A stretch of 44,362 bases of DNA, from positions 1-44,362 of the forward strand of contig JAJRRC010000043.1 of the NCBI GenBank assembly GCA_024279865.1, written 5' to 3'. Origin of the DNA: Planctomycetota bacterium (GTDB lineage: Bacteria > Planctomycetota > Phycisphaerae > Phycisphaerales > Phycisphaeraceae). Under the pieces are notes generated by a model. The model saw only the letters and a program-made list of their open reading frames with translations. It was not told the origin of the DNA and searched no databases. Shown here piece after piece: positions 8,618 through 16,638 of this stretch. The translations under genes were made by a program, and so were the position numbers. Position 1 is the first letter of the stretch; every line of letters begins with the position of its first letter.

Positions 8618-9598
8618 CTAAAACCCATTTTGAACACGGGCGGCAGCTTGCTGGCCAGCGGCACGTTCACGCAATAAATCGAGCATGTTGTGCACTTCAT
8701 CTGCCATCTTGGTGTTGGGAAAGTCTGCAATGATCTGCTCGCCCACGTGCAAGGCATCGATCCATTCATGATCCGCAATGGCCATCTTAAATTGCACGCC
8801 TAGATTTTGACGTTTTTTACCAATGATGCCACGGGCGACTTCCAACAAAGGAGCTGCTTCGTTTTCAGTTAGATAATGGTCTAGCTCTTTAAGCAGGTCC
8901 ATGGCTGTTTCAACGTCATCACGGTGGGACGCTTCGAGGAATTTACGTTCGAGCTCTTTTTTATGCGATTCACGCGCTTCAGCCACCCGCTGAGGCAAGG
9001 CTTGGACGTGTGGAGAATCGCCGAAATCGCCTTGCAGTTTTTTGGCTTCTTGCAAGGCATGGTCCCATTCCCGCCTTGAAAGCATTTGCTCGAATAACGT
9101 AATGGCATCAAGCACTTTTTTATCGATCTGTTCTGTTTTGGCAGTCATAATTTGCAATTTAAGATATTGGCCCTCTTGTTGATAGCCATGGGTTTGAATC
9201 ATGTCTTCAGCCAGAGCCAAAGCGAGATCAAGGTGCCCTTGTCTCATTTGTTCGCTGACGGCTTGGCGAAGGGTTTGCCTATCGTGCTCTCGGTAGGCAA
9301 TGCGTTTGGCAATATCACTGATCATCACCCGATCATTAATCGAACGAAGCAGTTCTATTTGCTCTTGAATCCCGTCCCCCGATGAGTCGGTTTTGTCTCT
9401 GTTCAGACTGGCCAATGCACTGGCGATGGGAAACAGGCCTGCGGTAATAATGACCGCCAAAGCGCCCAGACCCACGAGCATTGAATCTTGTTGATTACGT
9501 TGTTCGATAATGCCGACGGCAAAGATCAGCAGAGATGACAAAAGCAACATGCCATACAGAATCGGAACGGTGTAATCATTTTTGGATTTCTTGAGCAT
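8618..9598 (-). CDS. membrane protein with TPR-like helical repeats
   Basis: This 326-aa protein has two N-terminal transmembrane segments (VPILYGMLLLSSLLIFAVG and LVGLGALAVIITAGLFPIA). The long cytoplasmic C-terminal part, residues about 95-326, consists of alternating amphipathic helices with TPR/bacterial-transcription-activator-like character (LALALAEDMIQTHGYQQEG, IDALHVGEQIIADFPNT). Such domains serve as protein-interaction scaffolds; no enzyme motif is seen. GGGAGGA sits 12 nt upstream of the ATG at 9598, which decides that start over upstream codons that overlap the cupin gene. The cupin gene lies 61 bp upstream on the same strand, so they may be co-transcribed. Confidence 0.7.
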   Translation of the reverse strand: MLKKSKNDYTVPILYGMLLLSSLLIFAVGIIEQRNQQDSMLVGLGALAVIITAGLFPIASALASLNRDKTDSSGDGIQEQIELLRSINDRVMISDIAKRIAYREHDRQTLRQAVSEQMRQGHLDLALALAEDMIQTHGYQQEGQYLKLQIMTAKTEQIDKKVLDAITLFEQMLSRREWDHALQEAKKLQGDFGDSPHVQALPQRVAEARESHKKELERKFLEASHRDDVETAMDLLKELDHYLTENEAAPLLEVARGIIGKKRQNLGVQFKMAIADHEWIDALHVGEQIIADFPNTKMADEVHNMLDLLRERAAGQQAAARVQNGF

Positions 9599-9659
9599 GG
9601 CGTTGGGTATCCTCCCTATTTGGGATCGATCCATCGGATTGTAAAGCCACGATTCGGTT

Positions 9660-10046
9660 TTATGAACCGGGCGTGGGCTGGCAAGCGTTTCCGCAATCAA
9701 ACGAGTTGGGTATTAAACAAAGAAATCGTAAAACCTGCGTCCCGGTATTACGGAACTGGTGCATTTCATTGGCAGCAATAAAGATGGCATCCCCTGGCCC
9801 GATGGGACGGATCGTTGAGCCGTCGATTCCGCCGATGATTTGCCCTTGTCCTTCAAGGATGAAGGCTTCGTGTTCATAGTTGTGTTGGTGTCGCGGGGTA
9901 TGGCCTTGGGGTTGTACTTGGAATTGCCTCATGGCAAAGGTGGGGGTCTGATCCTCGCGGCCGAGCATCAATTGCATGGTGACATCTTTGGCACCGGGCA
10001 TGGTCATTTCCTGATATGATGTCTCTTCGGTTCGACGGATGAGCAT
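9660..10046 (-). CDS. cupin-domain protein
   Basis: A 128-aa single-domain cupin. Motif 1 is GHTPRHQHNYEHEAFILEG (His53, His55 and a nearby Glu as probable metal ligands) and motif 2 is PGDAIFIAANEMHQF with His96. The family includes metal-dependent dioxygenases, isomerases and sugar-binding regulators, and the substrate cannot be read from sequence. A perfect AAGGAGGTCAC precedes the ATG at 10046, fixing the start. It is divergent from the flippase-like gene at 10124, with only 77 bp between the starts, so their promoters must be close or overlapping. Confidence 0.85.
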   Translation of the reverse strand: MLIRRTEETSYQEMTMPGAKDVTMQLMLGREDQTPTFAMRQFQVQPQGHTPRHQHNYEHEAFILEGQGQIIGGIDGSTIRPIGPGDAIFIAANEMHQFRNTGTQVLRFLCLIPNSFDCGNACQPTPGS

Positions 10047-10123
10047 GTGACCTCCTTGTCGCCAATGGTATTGTACTCGCAAGTTCGCATTTTACCATTG
10101 CCTCGTGGACAATAGGGTTGTCT

Positions 10124-11002
10124 ATGATAAAGTCGATTCGATCACATCCTCTGTGGCGTATTTCTCTTGGTCTGATTGGCGTGGTCGCTTTTGTGGCGGC
10201 TGTGGCATTGGCCTTTGGGGGAATTGATTTATCTTCATTAAGTGTCAAGCAGCTGCCGCATGCTTGTGGGTTGGCGTTGGCAATTGGGTTGAACCTGACA
10301 TTGACGGGGTTGTTGTTCTGGTCGGTGACTTTATCGTTTGATGCGATGCCGGCGGTGGGACCGAGACGGATGATTGTTTTGATTTTCGCGAGCAGTCTGC
10401 TCAACTATTTACCTTTTCGTGCGGGGTTATTTGGTCGGGCTGCGTATTTGAAAACTCACCACAAGTTGCCGTTGTCGCAGTCGGCATTGATTTTAGCTGC
10501 GGTGCTGGTGGTGGGCGCGATTGTGTTGGGTGTAACTGCGTTGTCGGTCATCTTGTGGCCTACGGCACATCAGGCGATGACATGCCTAGCTGCGATTGGG
10601 GGCTTGTTGGTATTGGGTCTGGGGACCAATCAGATTGGTTCTAAATTACTGGGGCGTCCGATTCAAGGGGGCTGGGTTTGGTTTTTTCTACGGATCGTGG
10701 ACATGTTGGTCGTCGGGGGACGGACTTGGCTGGCGTTTGCGATGATCGGCTCGCCGTTGACCTATTGGCAGGCAGTGGCGGTCGGCGCGGGCGGCATGCT
10801 GGTAAGTCTGCTGGGATTAACCCCCAATGGTTTGGGGTTGCGTGAATGGGCCATCGCAGGAATCACCTTGGCGGTATCCCCTTATCATGCGGCAGTGGGC
10901 ATGGCAGCAGCCTTGGTCGACCGAGCCATCGAAGCCTTGGTTGTCGTCGCATTGGGAACCCCCTCAATCCTCCATTTAACCCGCTCAAGCAAAACTTCTT
11001 AA
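10124..11002 (+). CDS. LPG-synthase-TM/UPF0104-type integral membrane protein
   Basis: A 292-aa polytopic protein with about eight hydrophobic segments. It has signatures of the lysylphosphatidylglycerol synthase transmembrane (UPF0104/AglD-type) family: NYLPFRAGLFGRAAYLK in the middle and GLTPNGLGLREWAIAG in the C-terminal third. Family members flip lipids or lipid-linked sugars; the soluble aminoacyl-transferase domain of MprF is absent, so lysyl-PG synthesis itself is unlikely. I start at the ATG at 10124; a TTG two codons earlier is also in frame. Stop at 11002 is followed by a 130-bp gap and then the oxidoreductase gene. Confidence 0.75.
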   Translation: MIKSIRSHPLWRISLGLIGVVAFVAAVALAFGGIDLSSLSVKQLPHACGLALAIGLNLTLTGLLFWSVTLSFDAMPAVGPRRMIVLIFASSLLNYLPFRAGLFGRAAYLKTHHKLPLSQSALILAAVLVVGAIVLGVTALSVILWPTAHQAMTCLAAIGGLLVLGLGTNQIGSKLLGRPIQGGWVWFFLRIVDMLVVGGRTWLAFAMIGSPLTYWQAVAVGAGGMLVSLLGLTPNGLGLREWAIAGITLAVSPYHAAVGMAAALVDRAIEALVVVALGTPSILHLTRSSKTS

Positions 11003-11055
11003 CTATATTGGATAGACAAATACAGAGAGAATACGCTTTATTTTTGCGAACCCCC

Positions 11056-11083
11056 TTGTATCCTCACAGTGAGAGCGCATAAT
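11056..11083 (+). promoter_or_regulatory. candidate sigma70-like promoter for the oxidoreductase gene
   Basis: TTGTAT at 11056-11061 and CATAAT at 11078-11083 are separated by 16 bp, about 50 bp before the predicted start. The match is modest and was found by eye, so this is weak evidence. Confidence 0.3.
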
Positions 11084-11133
11084 ACCCCTCAACGTTTTAA
11101 CTTTCTTTTTCTATGGATAAGGTTGGATTAGTA

Positions 11134-12195
11134 ATGGCTAGCAAACAAGTACGCTACGGCATTGTGGGTTTGGGACGATCGGGTTGGGGGATTCATGTGG
11201 CAGGCTTGCGTGACCGCAAGGATTCTCGCATTGTGGCGGTGGCGGACCCTTCGCCGGACAATCAGGCTCAGGCTCAAAAGGAGTTAGGCGCTCGGCCGTA
11301 TGATTCCCTCACTGCGATGCTCAAAGAGAGCAAGGACATTGACGTGGTGGTGGTGGCAACCCCCTCATTTTGCCATGGCCCTGATGCCAAGCAAATTCTC
11401 AAAGCAGGCAAACCTGTGGTGGTTGAGAAGCCCATGTCCATGTCCCTGCGTGAAGCAGACAGCATGATTTTGGCTGCCAAGAAAGCTCGCAAGAAACTTT
11501 TTATTCACCAGAATTACCGCTTTAACAAAGCCTATACCGTGCTTGAAGATGTGGTCAATTCCAAGGTACTGGGCAAGTTGTTTATGATTAAGTTTCAGGC
11601 TGATTCTTTTAGCCGACGCAACGATTGGCAGTGCCTCGCCAAAAACGGCGGCGGCGTACTAAATAACACAGCCCCCCACTTCATTGACCAGATCGTCCAA
11701 CTCGTCGGATCGCCCATCACCAAAGTGCTTGGCGACCTACGACAAATTGCCGCCGCAGGTGATACGGAAGATCATGTCAAAGCCTTTATGAAAGCCAAAA
11801 ACAGCTGCACCGTGGATCTGGAAATTTCATCCTGTGTGAACAACGCCCTCGTTAGCGGCCTACACTGGATCATCGCAGGCCAATACGGCACACTCACCAG
11901 CGACAACGGCAATATCACACTGCGTTATTTTGATCCTAAAAAAACCAAGAAACTCAAAGTCGCCAAGGGACTCCAAGCACCCGGCCGTCAGTACGGCAAC
12001 GATGACAAACTTCCTTGGCAAGAGAAAAAACTCACCACCGATGATGGGACCGATGTGGGGAACTTCTATGACAATGTGTATGACGTGCTTCGCAATCGCA
12101 AGAAAATGCGCGTCACACCGGAATCGGTCCGCGAAGTCATGCGCGTGATGGGAGAAATCCGAAAAGGAACCGAATTCTCCGGAAAAATCAAGTGA
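11134..12195 (+). CDS. Gfo/Idh/MocA family NAD(P)-dependent oxidoreductase
   Basis: A 353-aa oxidoreductase. The N-terminal Rossmann fold begins YGIVGLGRSGWGIH (dinucleotide-binding GxGxxG) and VVVVATPSFCH; the catalytic Lys is in VVEKPMSMSL. The C-terminal alpha/beta domain includes GGGVLNNTAPHFIDQIVQL with a likely catalytic His. The family oxidises or reduces sugars, inositols and sugar acids; the substrate is not evident. AAGG about 11 nt upstream supports the ATG at 11134 over an ATG at 11113 that lacks a ribosome binding site. The sequence shifts from G-rich third positions to C-rich ones about midway, without any break in the frame. Confidence 0.88.
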   Translation: MASKQVRYGIVGLGRSGWGIHVAGLRDRKDSRIVAVADPSPDNQAQAQKELGARPYDSLTAMLKESKDIDVVVVATPSFCHGPDAKQILKAGKPVVVEKPMSMSLREADSMILAAKKARKKLFIHQNYRFNKAYTVLEDVVNSKVLGKLFMIKFQADSFSRRNDWQCLAKNGGGVLNNTAPHFIDQIVQLVGSPITKVLGDLRQIAAAGDTEDHVKAFMKAKNSCTVDLEISSCVNNALVSGLHWIIAGQYGTLTSDNGNITLRYFDPKKTKKLKVAKGLQAPGRQYGNDDKLPWQEKKLTTDDGTDVGNFYDNVYDVLRNRKKMRVTPESVREVMRVMGEIRKGTEFSGKIK

Positions 12196-12198
12196 TTT

Positions 12199-12451
12199 TA
12201 AGAAGCTATCAACTGTCAGCGTTCAGCTATCAGTAAAATATAGATTTTGAAATGTGGCGACAGAACCAATCCGACTCTGCGGCAGACCTTAGAGTTCGGC
12301 GTTGTGATAGCTGTCCCTAAAAACAGTGACGCATCAAAGACGCGTTTCCCAAACAACCGAAAACGCGACCCATGAATTTGTCACGCTCTAAATCTCGAAA
12401 TCTTTTCTTACTGAAGGCTGATAGCTGATAGCTTGAAACTGATCGCTTCTT
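12199..12451. repeat. heptad-terminated dispersed element, copy A
   Basis: This 253-bp stretch fills the gap between two convergent genes. Its ends are inverted repeats of AGCTATC-type heptads: AGAAGCTATCAACTGTCAGC at the left and, on the complementary strand, AGAAGCGATCAG followed by CTATCAGCTATCAG at the right. The interior holds a hairpin module (12268-12310, core TTCGGCGTTGTGAT) and the sequence GCGTTTCCCAAACAACCG that recurs in copy C. No gene is seen inside. It looks like a non-autonomous, MITE-like or REP-like element. Confidence 0.8.
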
Positions 12452-13057
12452 TCAAACAATATCAAACATTGCACCGCAATCGGGGCAGGTCAATGTTTGG
12501 ATTGCTGCGGGGTTGTCTGATTCGCCTGCCACTTCTTTGGCGTAACGCAAACAACAGGGCGCGGGTGTCACCACTGAAAGGGTTAAAGACGTTGATGCTT
12601 GGGGCGCGACAGGCGTTGAAGTTCCGGGGGCTGCGGTGCTTTGAGCCACAATGTCTCGCTTGGCATCCATTGCCAAATTGGCCACAGCATCGGCACGTTG
12701 ATTGTGCGCCCGCTTCACATGTTCAAACCGCCAGTTATCAAATTGAGCAAACAGCTCCGTTGCCTGACGATGCAGAGGTTTGAGATTGTCTGCTTTGACT
12801 TTGTATTGGCCGAGGATCTGACGCACCATCAATTGTGAATCACTAATCACGTGAACCTGTTTGAGATTCATCTCCAGAGCCACTTGAAGTGCTTTGATGA
12901 GGCCTTGATATTCAGCCACGTTGTTGGTCGCCTCGCCGATGAAATACCCCGCTTCATGCAGGATCAGATCGTGCGACGCATCCTGAATCACAATGCCACA
13001 AGCGGCCGGCCCAGGATTGCCACGTGAACCACCATCAATATGAATTAAAATCCCCAT
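12452..13057 (-). CDS. ribonuclease HI with zinc-ribbon-like C-terminal tail
   Basis: A 201-aa protein. Residues 1-135 are an RNase HI domain with all four catalytic acids: Asp8 (IHIDGGSRGNPGP), Glu49 (NNVAEYQGL), Asp73 (ISDSQLMV) and Asp123 (NQRADAVANLAMD). It should cleave RNA in RNA:DNA hybrids. The tail has an Ala/Thr/Pro-rich linker (140-165), then Cys168-Cys169 and Cys191-Pro-Asp-Cys194, a likely metal site not found in standard RnhA. The zinc-ribbon coiled-coil gene ends 10 bp upstream, so the two form an operon. The element that follows overlaps the 3' end. Confidence 0.85.
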   Translation of the reverse strand: MGILIHIDGGSRGNPGPAACGIVIQDASHDLILHEAGYFIGEATNNVAEYQGLIKALQVALEMNLKQVHVISDSQLMVRQILGQYKVKADNLKPLHRQATELFAQFDNWRFEHVKRAHNQRADAVANLAMDAKRDIVAQSTAAPGTSTPVAPQASTSLTLSVVTPAPCCLRYAKEVAGESDNPAAIQTLTCPDCGAMFDIV

Positions 13058-13067
13058 GGTGCAGCAA

Positions 13068-13838
13068 TCAGCTTTTGGATTTGGTAGATCGGCTGCTCAT
13101 GGCCTCTTCCAATTCTGCTGCCATATACAGCATACGGCTACAACTAGGACAAGTCGTGACGCTGTCCTTCCGCATCACCACGGAGTTGACACATTCCAAA
13201 GGCAACGCCATGTAGCATCCACCACAGCTATATTCCATACGTCGAGCATTTTCTTCGACAATGGAAGCCAAGGCTTCGCCGTCATGCTGTTCGCTGAGAC
13301 GGATAAAGATCGCCCGGGCATCGACGGGAATATCTTCAGCCGCTTCGTCGCGTTTGGTGATTCGTTCAGCCAACTCGGCACCGACTTCTTCTTGGCGTTT
13401 ACCAACTTCAGCAGCGGCGGCGACTGCCATTTTCTTCTGTTGCTCGACTTGTTCTTTGAGTTCATCAGATTGTTTCTGTAATTCCTCAAGACGTCCCATC
13501 TCGGCGAGGGCTTCGTCTTCGACATTGCTCTTTTCAAGTTTGATCGTATTCACTTCCACCAGCAAGGCAGAGTATTCTTTGTTGTTGGTCACGGTGTTCA
13601 TCTGATTCCGCAGGGTCGTGATCCGTTCGCCGATATCGCGGGCCTGATGCTCTAGGTTCAAGCTGGTGACCTGCGTGTGTTTGAGCTGTTCGTTTAGTTC
13701 GCTGTGCTGCGTTTGCAGCTGCCCGAGCTTCTTTTCCAACACCGTCTGCTGATAAGTCGCGACTTCCAGGCGGCGGCTAAGGCCACGTACTTGGCCTTCG
13801 AGTAAAAAAAGCTTATAAATCTTGTCCTGAAGAGTCAT
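13068..13838 (-). CDS. coiled-coil protein with C4 zinc ribbon (zf-RING_7/CT398-like)
   Basis: A 256-aa protein. Residues about 10-160 form a long antiparallel coiled coil (Leu/Glu/Gln/Lys heptads), and the C-terminal part has a C4 zinc ribbon: CGGCYMALP and, 20 or so residues later, CPSCSRMLY. This is the architecture of Pfam zf-RING_7 (Chlamydia CT398, Helicobacter HP0958/FlgZ), whose members bind RNA or act on sigma54 and secretion components. Its exact role here is unknown. GGAG seven nt upstream of the ATG at 13838 selects that start over ATG and TTG codons just upstream. The RNase HI gene follows after 10 bp. Confidence 0.8.
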   Translation of the reverse strand: MTLQDKIYKLFLLEGQVRGLSRRLEVATYQQTVLEKKLGQLQTQHSELNEQLKHTQVTSLNLEHQARDIGERITTLRNQMNTVTNNKEYSALLVEVNTIKLEKSNVEDEALAEMGRLEELQKQSDELKEQVEQQKKMAVAAAAEVGKRQEEVGAELAERITKRDEAAEDIPVDARAIFIRLSEQHDGEALASIVEENARRMEYSCGGCYMALPLECVNSVVMRKDSVTTCPSCSRMLYMAAELEEAMSSRSTKSKS

Positions 13839-13860
13839 ACCCATCTCCAAAGTGCGGGAA

Positions 13861-13889
13861 TTGAATTGAATCGAATCGAGTATTATAAC
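13861..13889 (+). promoter_or_regulatory. candidate promoter of rpsD
   Basis: TTGAAT (13861-13866) and TATAAC (13884-13889) are separated by 17 bp, about 235 bp before the rpsD start, which would give a long 5' leader. Near the start, CTTCGCC (14088-14094) can pair with GGCGAAG (14108-14114), close to the ribosome binding region. Leader-mediated control by S4 is known in other bacteria; here it is only a possibility. Confidence 0.35.
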
Positions 13890-14123
13890 AAAATTTTAGA
13901 TGCGTGTTAATCTAGTATCAAAAGCCGTTTCTTTATTCTTCATCGAAAAGGACCTTCTTTGCACATACGTCATTTGACCCTCACGCCTTGAGCGGTTCTA
14001 ATGTGCAGCTCGACTTCGCAGGATCGCTGTGATTCTGAAGTTTCGTAAAACTGTTACGCCGCAGCCGCGGCCGAGACGCAACGGAGCCTTCGCCTCAAAC
14101 AATAAAGGGCGAAGCCAATCATT

Positions 14124-14723
14124 ATGGCCAACTATACCGGTCCCAAAGTCAAACTGTCTCGTCGCGTCGGTGTTCCCATCAGCGACACCCCCAAGCACAC
14201 AACCAAACGTCAATTGAATCCCAATGGTATTCACGGTTTCCGTGGTCGTCGTCTGCGGGATTACGGCATCCGTTTGAATGAAAAACAGAAGCTCCGATAT
14301 CACTTCAACGTGCTGGAAAAACAGTTCCGTCGTTATGTGGCTCGTGCCGGCCGCACCAAGGGTAACACCGGTGAAGTGTTGATCCAGTTGCTCGAACGAC
14401 GCTTGGATAATGCGATCCGTCGCATGGGCTGGGCTCGCACCATCTGGGCTGCACGACAAATCGTCTCCCATGGACACATTCTCATCAACGGCAAAAAAGT
14501 TGACCGACCTAGCTTTGAATTGAACGTGGGCGATACCATCACGATCAAAGAAAAAAACCAAAAGCTCGTTCGTGAAAACATGGAATCACTGGCCGGCCAC
14601 GAAGTCAGCGGATGGCTCAACTTTGACCCCTCCACCCTGACCGCCAACGTGCTAGCAACTCCTAGCTCTGACCAAGTGCCATTCGATGTGAACATGAACC
14701 TGATCGTCGAATTCTACAGCTAA
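14124..14723 (+). CDS. rpsD: 30S ribosomal protein S4
   Basis: A 199-aa S4 protein. It has the N-terminal helical domain (KHTTKRQLNPNGIHGFRGRR, KLRYHFNVLEKQFRRYV) and an S4 RNA-binding domain at about 95-160 (RRLDNAIRRMGWARTI, RQIVSHGHILINGKKV). S4 nucleates 30S assembly and represses its own operon in many bacteria. The N-terminal zinc-binding cysteines of the C+ type are absent, so this is the zinc-free form. It stands alone here, not in the alpha operon with rpsM, rpsK and rpoA. The stop TAA is directly followed by 11 C residues. Confidence 0.97.
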   Translation: MANYTGPKVKLSRRVGVPISDTPKHTTKRQLNPNGIHGFRGRRLRDYGIRLNEKQKLRYHFNVLEKQFRRYVARAGRTKGNTGEVLIQLLERRLDNAIRRMGWARTIWAARQIVSHGHILINGKKVDRPSFELNVGDTITIKEKNQKLVRENMESLAGHEVSGWLNFDPSTLTANVLATPSSDQVPFDVNMNLIVEFYS

Positions 14724-14760
14724 CCCCCCCCCCCGGACCCCCGGCAGTTTCCATCTGGAA
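14724..14760. repeat. C-tract motif directly after the rpsD stop codon
   Basis: After TAA come 11 C, then GGACCCCCGGCAGTTTCC. It resembles the motif at 41825 and 44186 (C-run, CCGGAAGTTTCC). See the G/C-tract family at 25346, 32155 and 41825. Confidence 0.6.
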
Positions 14761-14812
14761 TCTTCCCCAAAGCCTCTGGAACTACTTTTTGGAATTCCAC
14801 TGAAATTCAAAT

Positions 14813-14855
14813 ATACAAAAACAGCCACAGGCATTGTCTGTGGCTGTTTTTGTAT
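14813..14855 (+). terminator. intrinsic terminator after rpsD, bidirectional
   Basis: An 18-bp perfect inverted repeat, ATACAAAAACAGCCACAG and its complement, with a 7-nt loop (GCATTGT), at 14813-14830 and 14838-14855. It has T-rich flanks on both strands, and lies between the convergent rpsD and the minus-strand gene ending at 15101, so it probably serves both. Confidence 0.92.
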
Positions 14856-15100
14856 CGAAAAAACTTGGGAACGAAAACATTTCGCATGTTGCATTACCAT
14901 GCTTGAACGGATGTTTGGTGCTAAAAACAACGGCAAGAAAATTCGCAAGAATGCTTTTTTTAGAGCATTTAACAGTCATCTGTCGCATTCAGAAAGAATC
15001 CAACTTTTCAGAGTGTGGCGTTGTTTTAGCCACAAGCATGCTTGCGCCCGGGGTGCGTCTGCAAAAATATCCAAAACGCGAGATGTGGTTTTGTGACGCT
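14856..15100. other. non-coding gap between terminator and next gene
   Basis: I see no supported gene here. Overlapping plus-strand frames are short, have no ribosome binding site and no recognisable domain. Confidence 0.5.
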
Positions 15101-16021
15101 CTAGTTTTCTGTCTCAGACAGGTCGTCCATTAAGAGCGTATCGGCGAGCGTGGCGTATCGCCTGCGGCGCATGACCTTTCGAACGCCCGCGACGGCGAGA
15201 GCCACCGCAAGCCCGCCGCCAACCCCCAGAAACAAAGGCAAAGGGCTTTCTGGCTGCGGGCCGATTAAGACCACTTCAGGCTGAGGCAAAACATTCACGG
15301 TGGCTGAGACAGACTGAACCTCGGGTAAATTCAGTGTATAGGTCATCTTTAGATCAAACGATGTTTGCGTCCCCATCAATGCCAGAATGACGCCATCGAT
15401 TTGAGCCTGCTGCTCTTTTTTCTGAGACGGTAGTTTGCCAGGTTTCATGCCGATGCCGACACCGAGATATCGAATTTCATCCACAGGTAAAATAGAGGGT
15501 TCATTATCTTTGAATATTTTATCGTCTGCGGTGTTCCGCTTGCCGTCGGGGCCGTAATCAATTCCTTGGCGATAGATGGAATAGGTCGAGGCTTTAAAAT
15601 TGCCTTGCTCATTCATCGCGTTCAAGGCATCGGAGCTTTGGAGGTCAAAGGCAAGGTCAGCCAATCGTATTTTTTGTCCATTGCCCAAAATCTGCAAGCT
15701 AAAATGGACTCGGCTACCGCGTTCCTTCTCAAACCCTTTGATGCCATGGCCTGCCACGCCTGACCATGAAACAAAGCCTGAGACAATCAGTTGTCCCACC
15801 GTAATTTCATCCACCTGTTTAAAGGCAAGCGGATCACGTAAGGGGTCGCCGACGACTTGCTTGCCTTGGGCTAGAGCCGTCATCGCGTTCTCACCAAAGG
15901 CTCTGAGGTTGGAAGAAAAACCGGGCCCCACAGCCGGCCGAACAATCATTTCAACCTTGCCATAAGCCACCAGAGGCAGCATCGCAATTAAGATTCCCAG
16001 ACATAACCCACGGTTGACCAT
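15101..16021 (-). CDS. secreted protein with C-terminal membrane anchor, unknown function
   Basis: A 306-aa protein with an N-terminal signal peptide (ending VAYGKVE, about residue 22) and a C-terminal transmembrane helix (LFLGVGGGLAVALAVAGV, about 263-282) followed by a basic KVMRRRRYA and a short acidic tail. The order resembles a PEP-CTERM-like sorting signal, but the PEP motif is missing (QPESPLP instead) and the tail is longer than usual, so I do not claim it. The extracytoplasmic part is rich in beta strands and includes GPDGKRNTADDK, a possible Ca-binding loop. GAGAGAAG precedes the ATG. It is convergent with rpsD. Confidence 0.7.
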   Translation of the reverse strand: MVNRGLCLGILIAMLPLVAYGKVEMIVRPAVGPGFSSNLRAFGENAMTALAQGKQVVGDPLRDPLAFKQVDEITVGQLIVSGFVSWSGVAGHGIKGFEKERGSRVHFSLQILGNGQKIRLADLAFDLQSSDALNAMNEQGNFKASTYSIYRQGIDYGPDGKRNTADDKIFKDNEPSILPVDEIRYLGVGIGMKPGKLPSQKKEQQAQIDGVILALMGTQTSFDLKMTYTLNLPEVQSVSATVNVLPQPEVVLIGPQPESPLPLFLGVGGGLAVALAVAGVRKVMRRRRYATLADTLLMDDLSETEN

Positions 16022-16314
16022 ACTTCTCTCTCAGCCCCCCATACCACAAAGCTTACCCGGCAACGCCAAACAAACCTTCATATCGTTTGCCTTCAAGTGG
16101 CCCGTAGTATACCCAAATCCACATACCCCATGCCTGCAACTCACCCATCTGTGTGGCATCCCGTCAACAAACGGCATAACCGCTACGCACAATGATCTCC
16201 TTAAAAACTGCGTAAACCCCTCGCACAAAACCCATTGCATGCACCATTGCAAAACAATGATTTCTCTGGCACGCCCTCTGCCATGTTGTTAAGCAGCACA
16301 AAGGGAGCTATACC

Positions 16315-16617
16315 ATGCAAGGAATTTCTGGAACATCCAACGTATCTGCCGCCATGCCAGGCAACATGCCTCAAACATCAGGCCAATCAGAGGCCCAGTC
16401 CGCCACGGACCTTGGCAAATTGCTGACGACCACCCTGATCATGTCCACACTCATGGGCGATGATGAGGAAAAAAACGATCCCGAAAGTAATTTCTTTGCG
16501 GGAATGCTCTTGGCTGCGGGTATGAACCAGCAAAACCAAGGCAACACGTACGATGCCAGTGGCACCGTGGGCGCAACAGGCTCCTCCGTCGGCAGCCAAC
16601 TCGACATCGCAGGCTGA
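16315..16617 (+). CDS. small hypothetical protein
   Basis: A 100-aa protein rich in Gly, Ser, Gln, Asn and Ala, with a central hydrophobic stretch (LGKLLTTTLIMSTLMG) and an acidic patch (DDEEKNDPES). AAGGGAGC lies nine nt before the ATG, a good ribosome binding site. It ends 21 bp before queA on the same strand, so the two may be co-transcribed. I do not recognise the family; a low-complexity, possibly disordered protein. Confidence 0.65.
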   Translation: MQGISGTSNVSAAMPGNMPQTSGQSEAQSATDLGKLLTTTLIMSTLMGDDEEKNDPESNFFAGMLLAAGMNQQNQGNTYDASGTVGATGSSVGSQLDIAG

Positions 16618-16638
16618 ACAACGCTACCATTGGCGGCC

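Noticed and set aside
14834-15133. 99-aa plus-strand frame after the rpsD terminator
   Set aside because: It starts inside the terminator hairpin and overlaps the 3' end of the minus-strand gene; no domain is seen.
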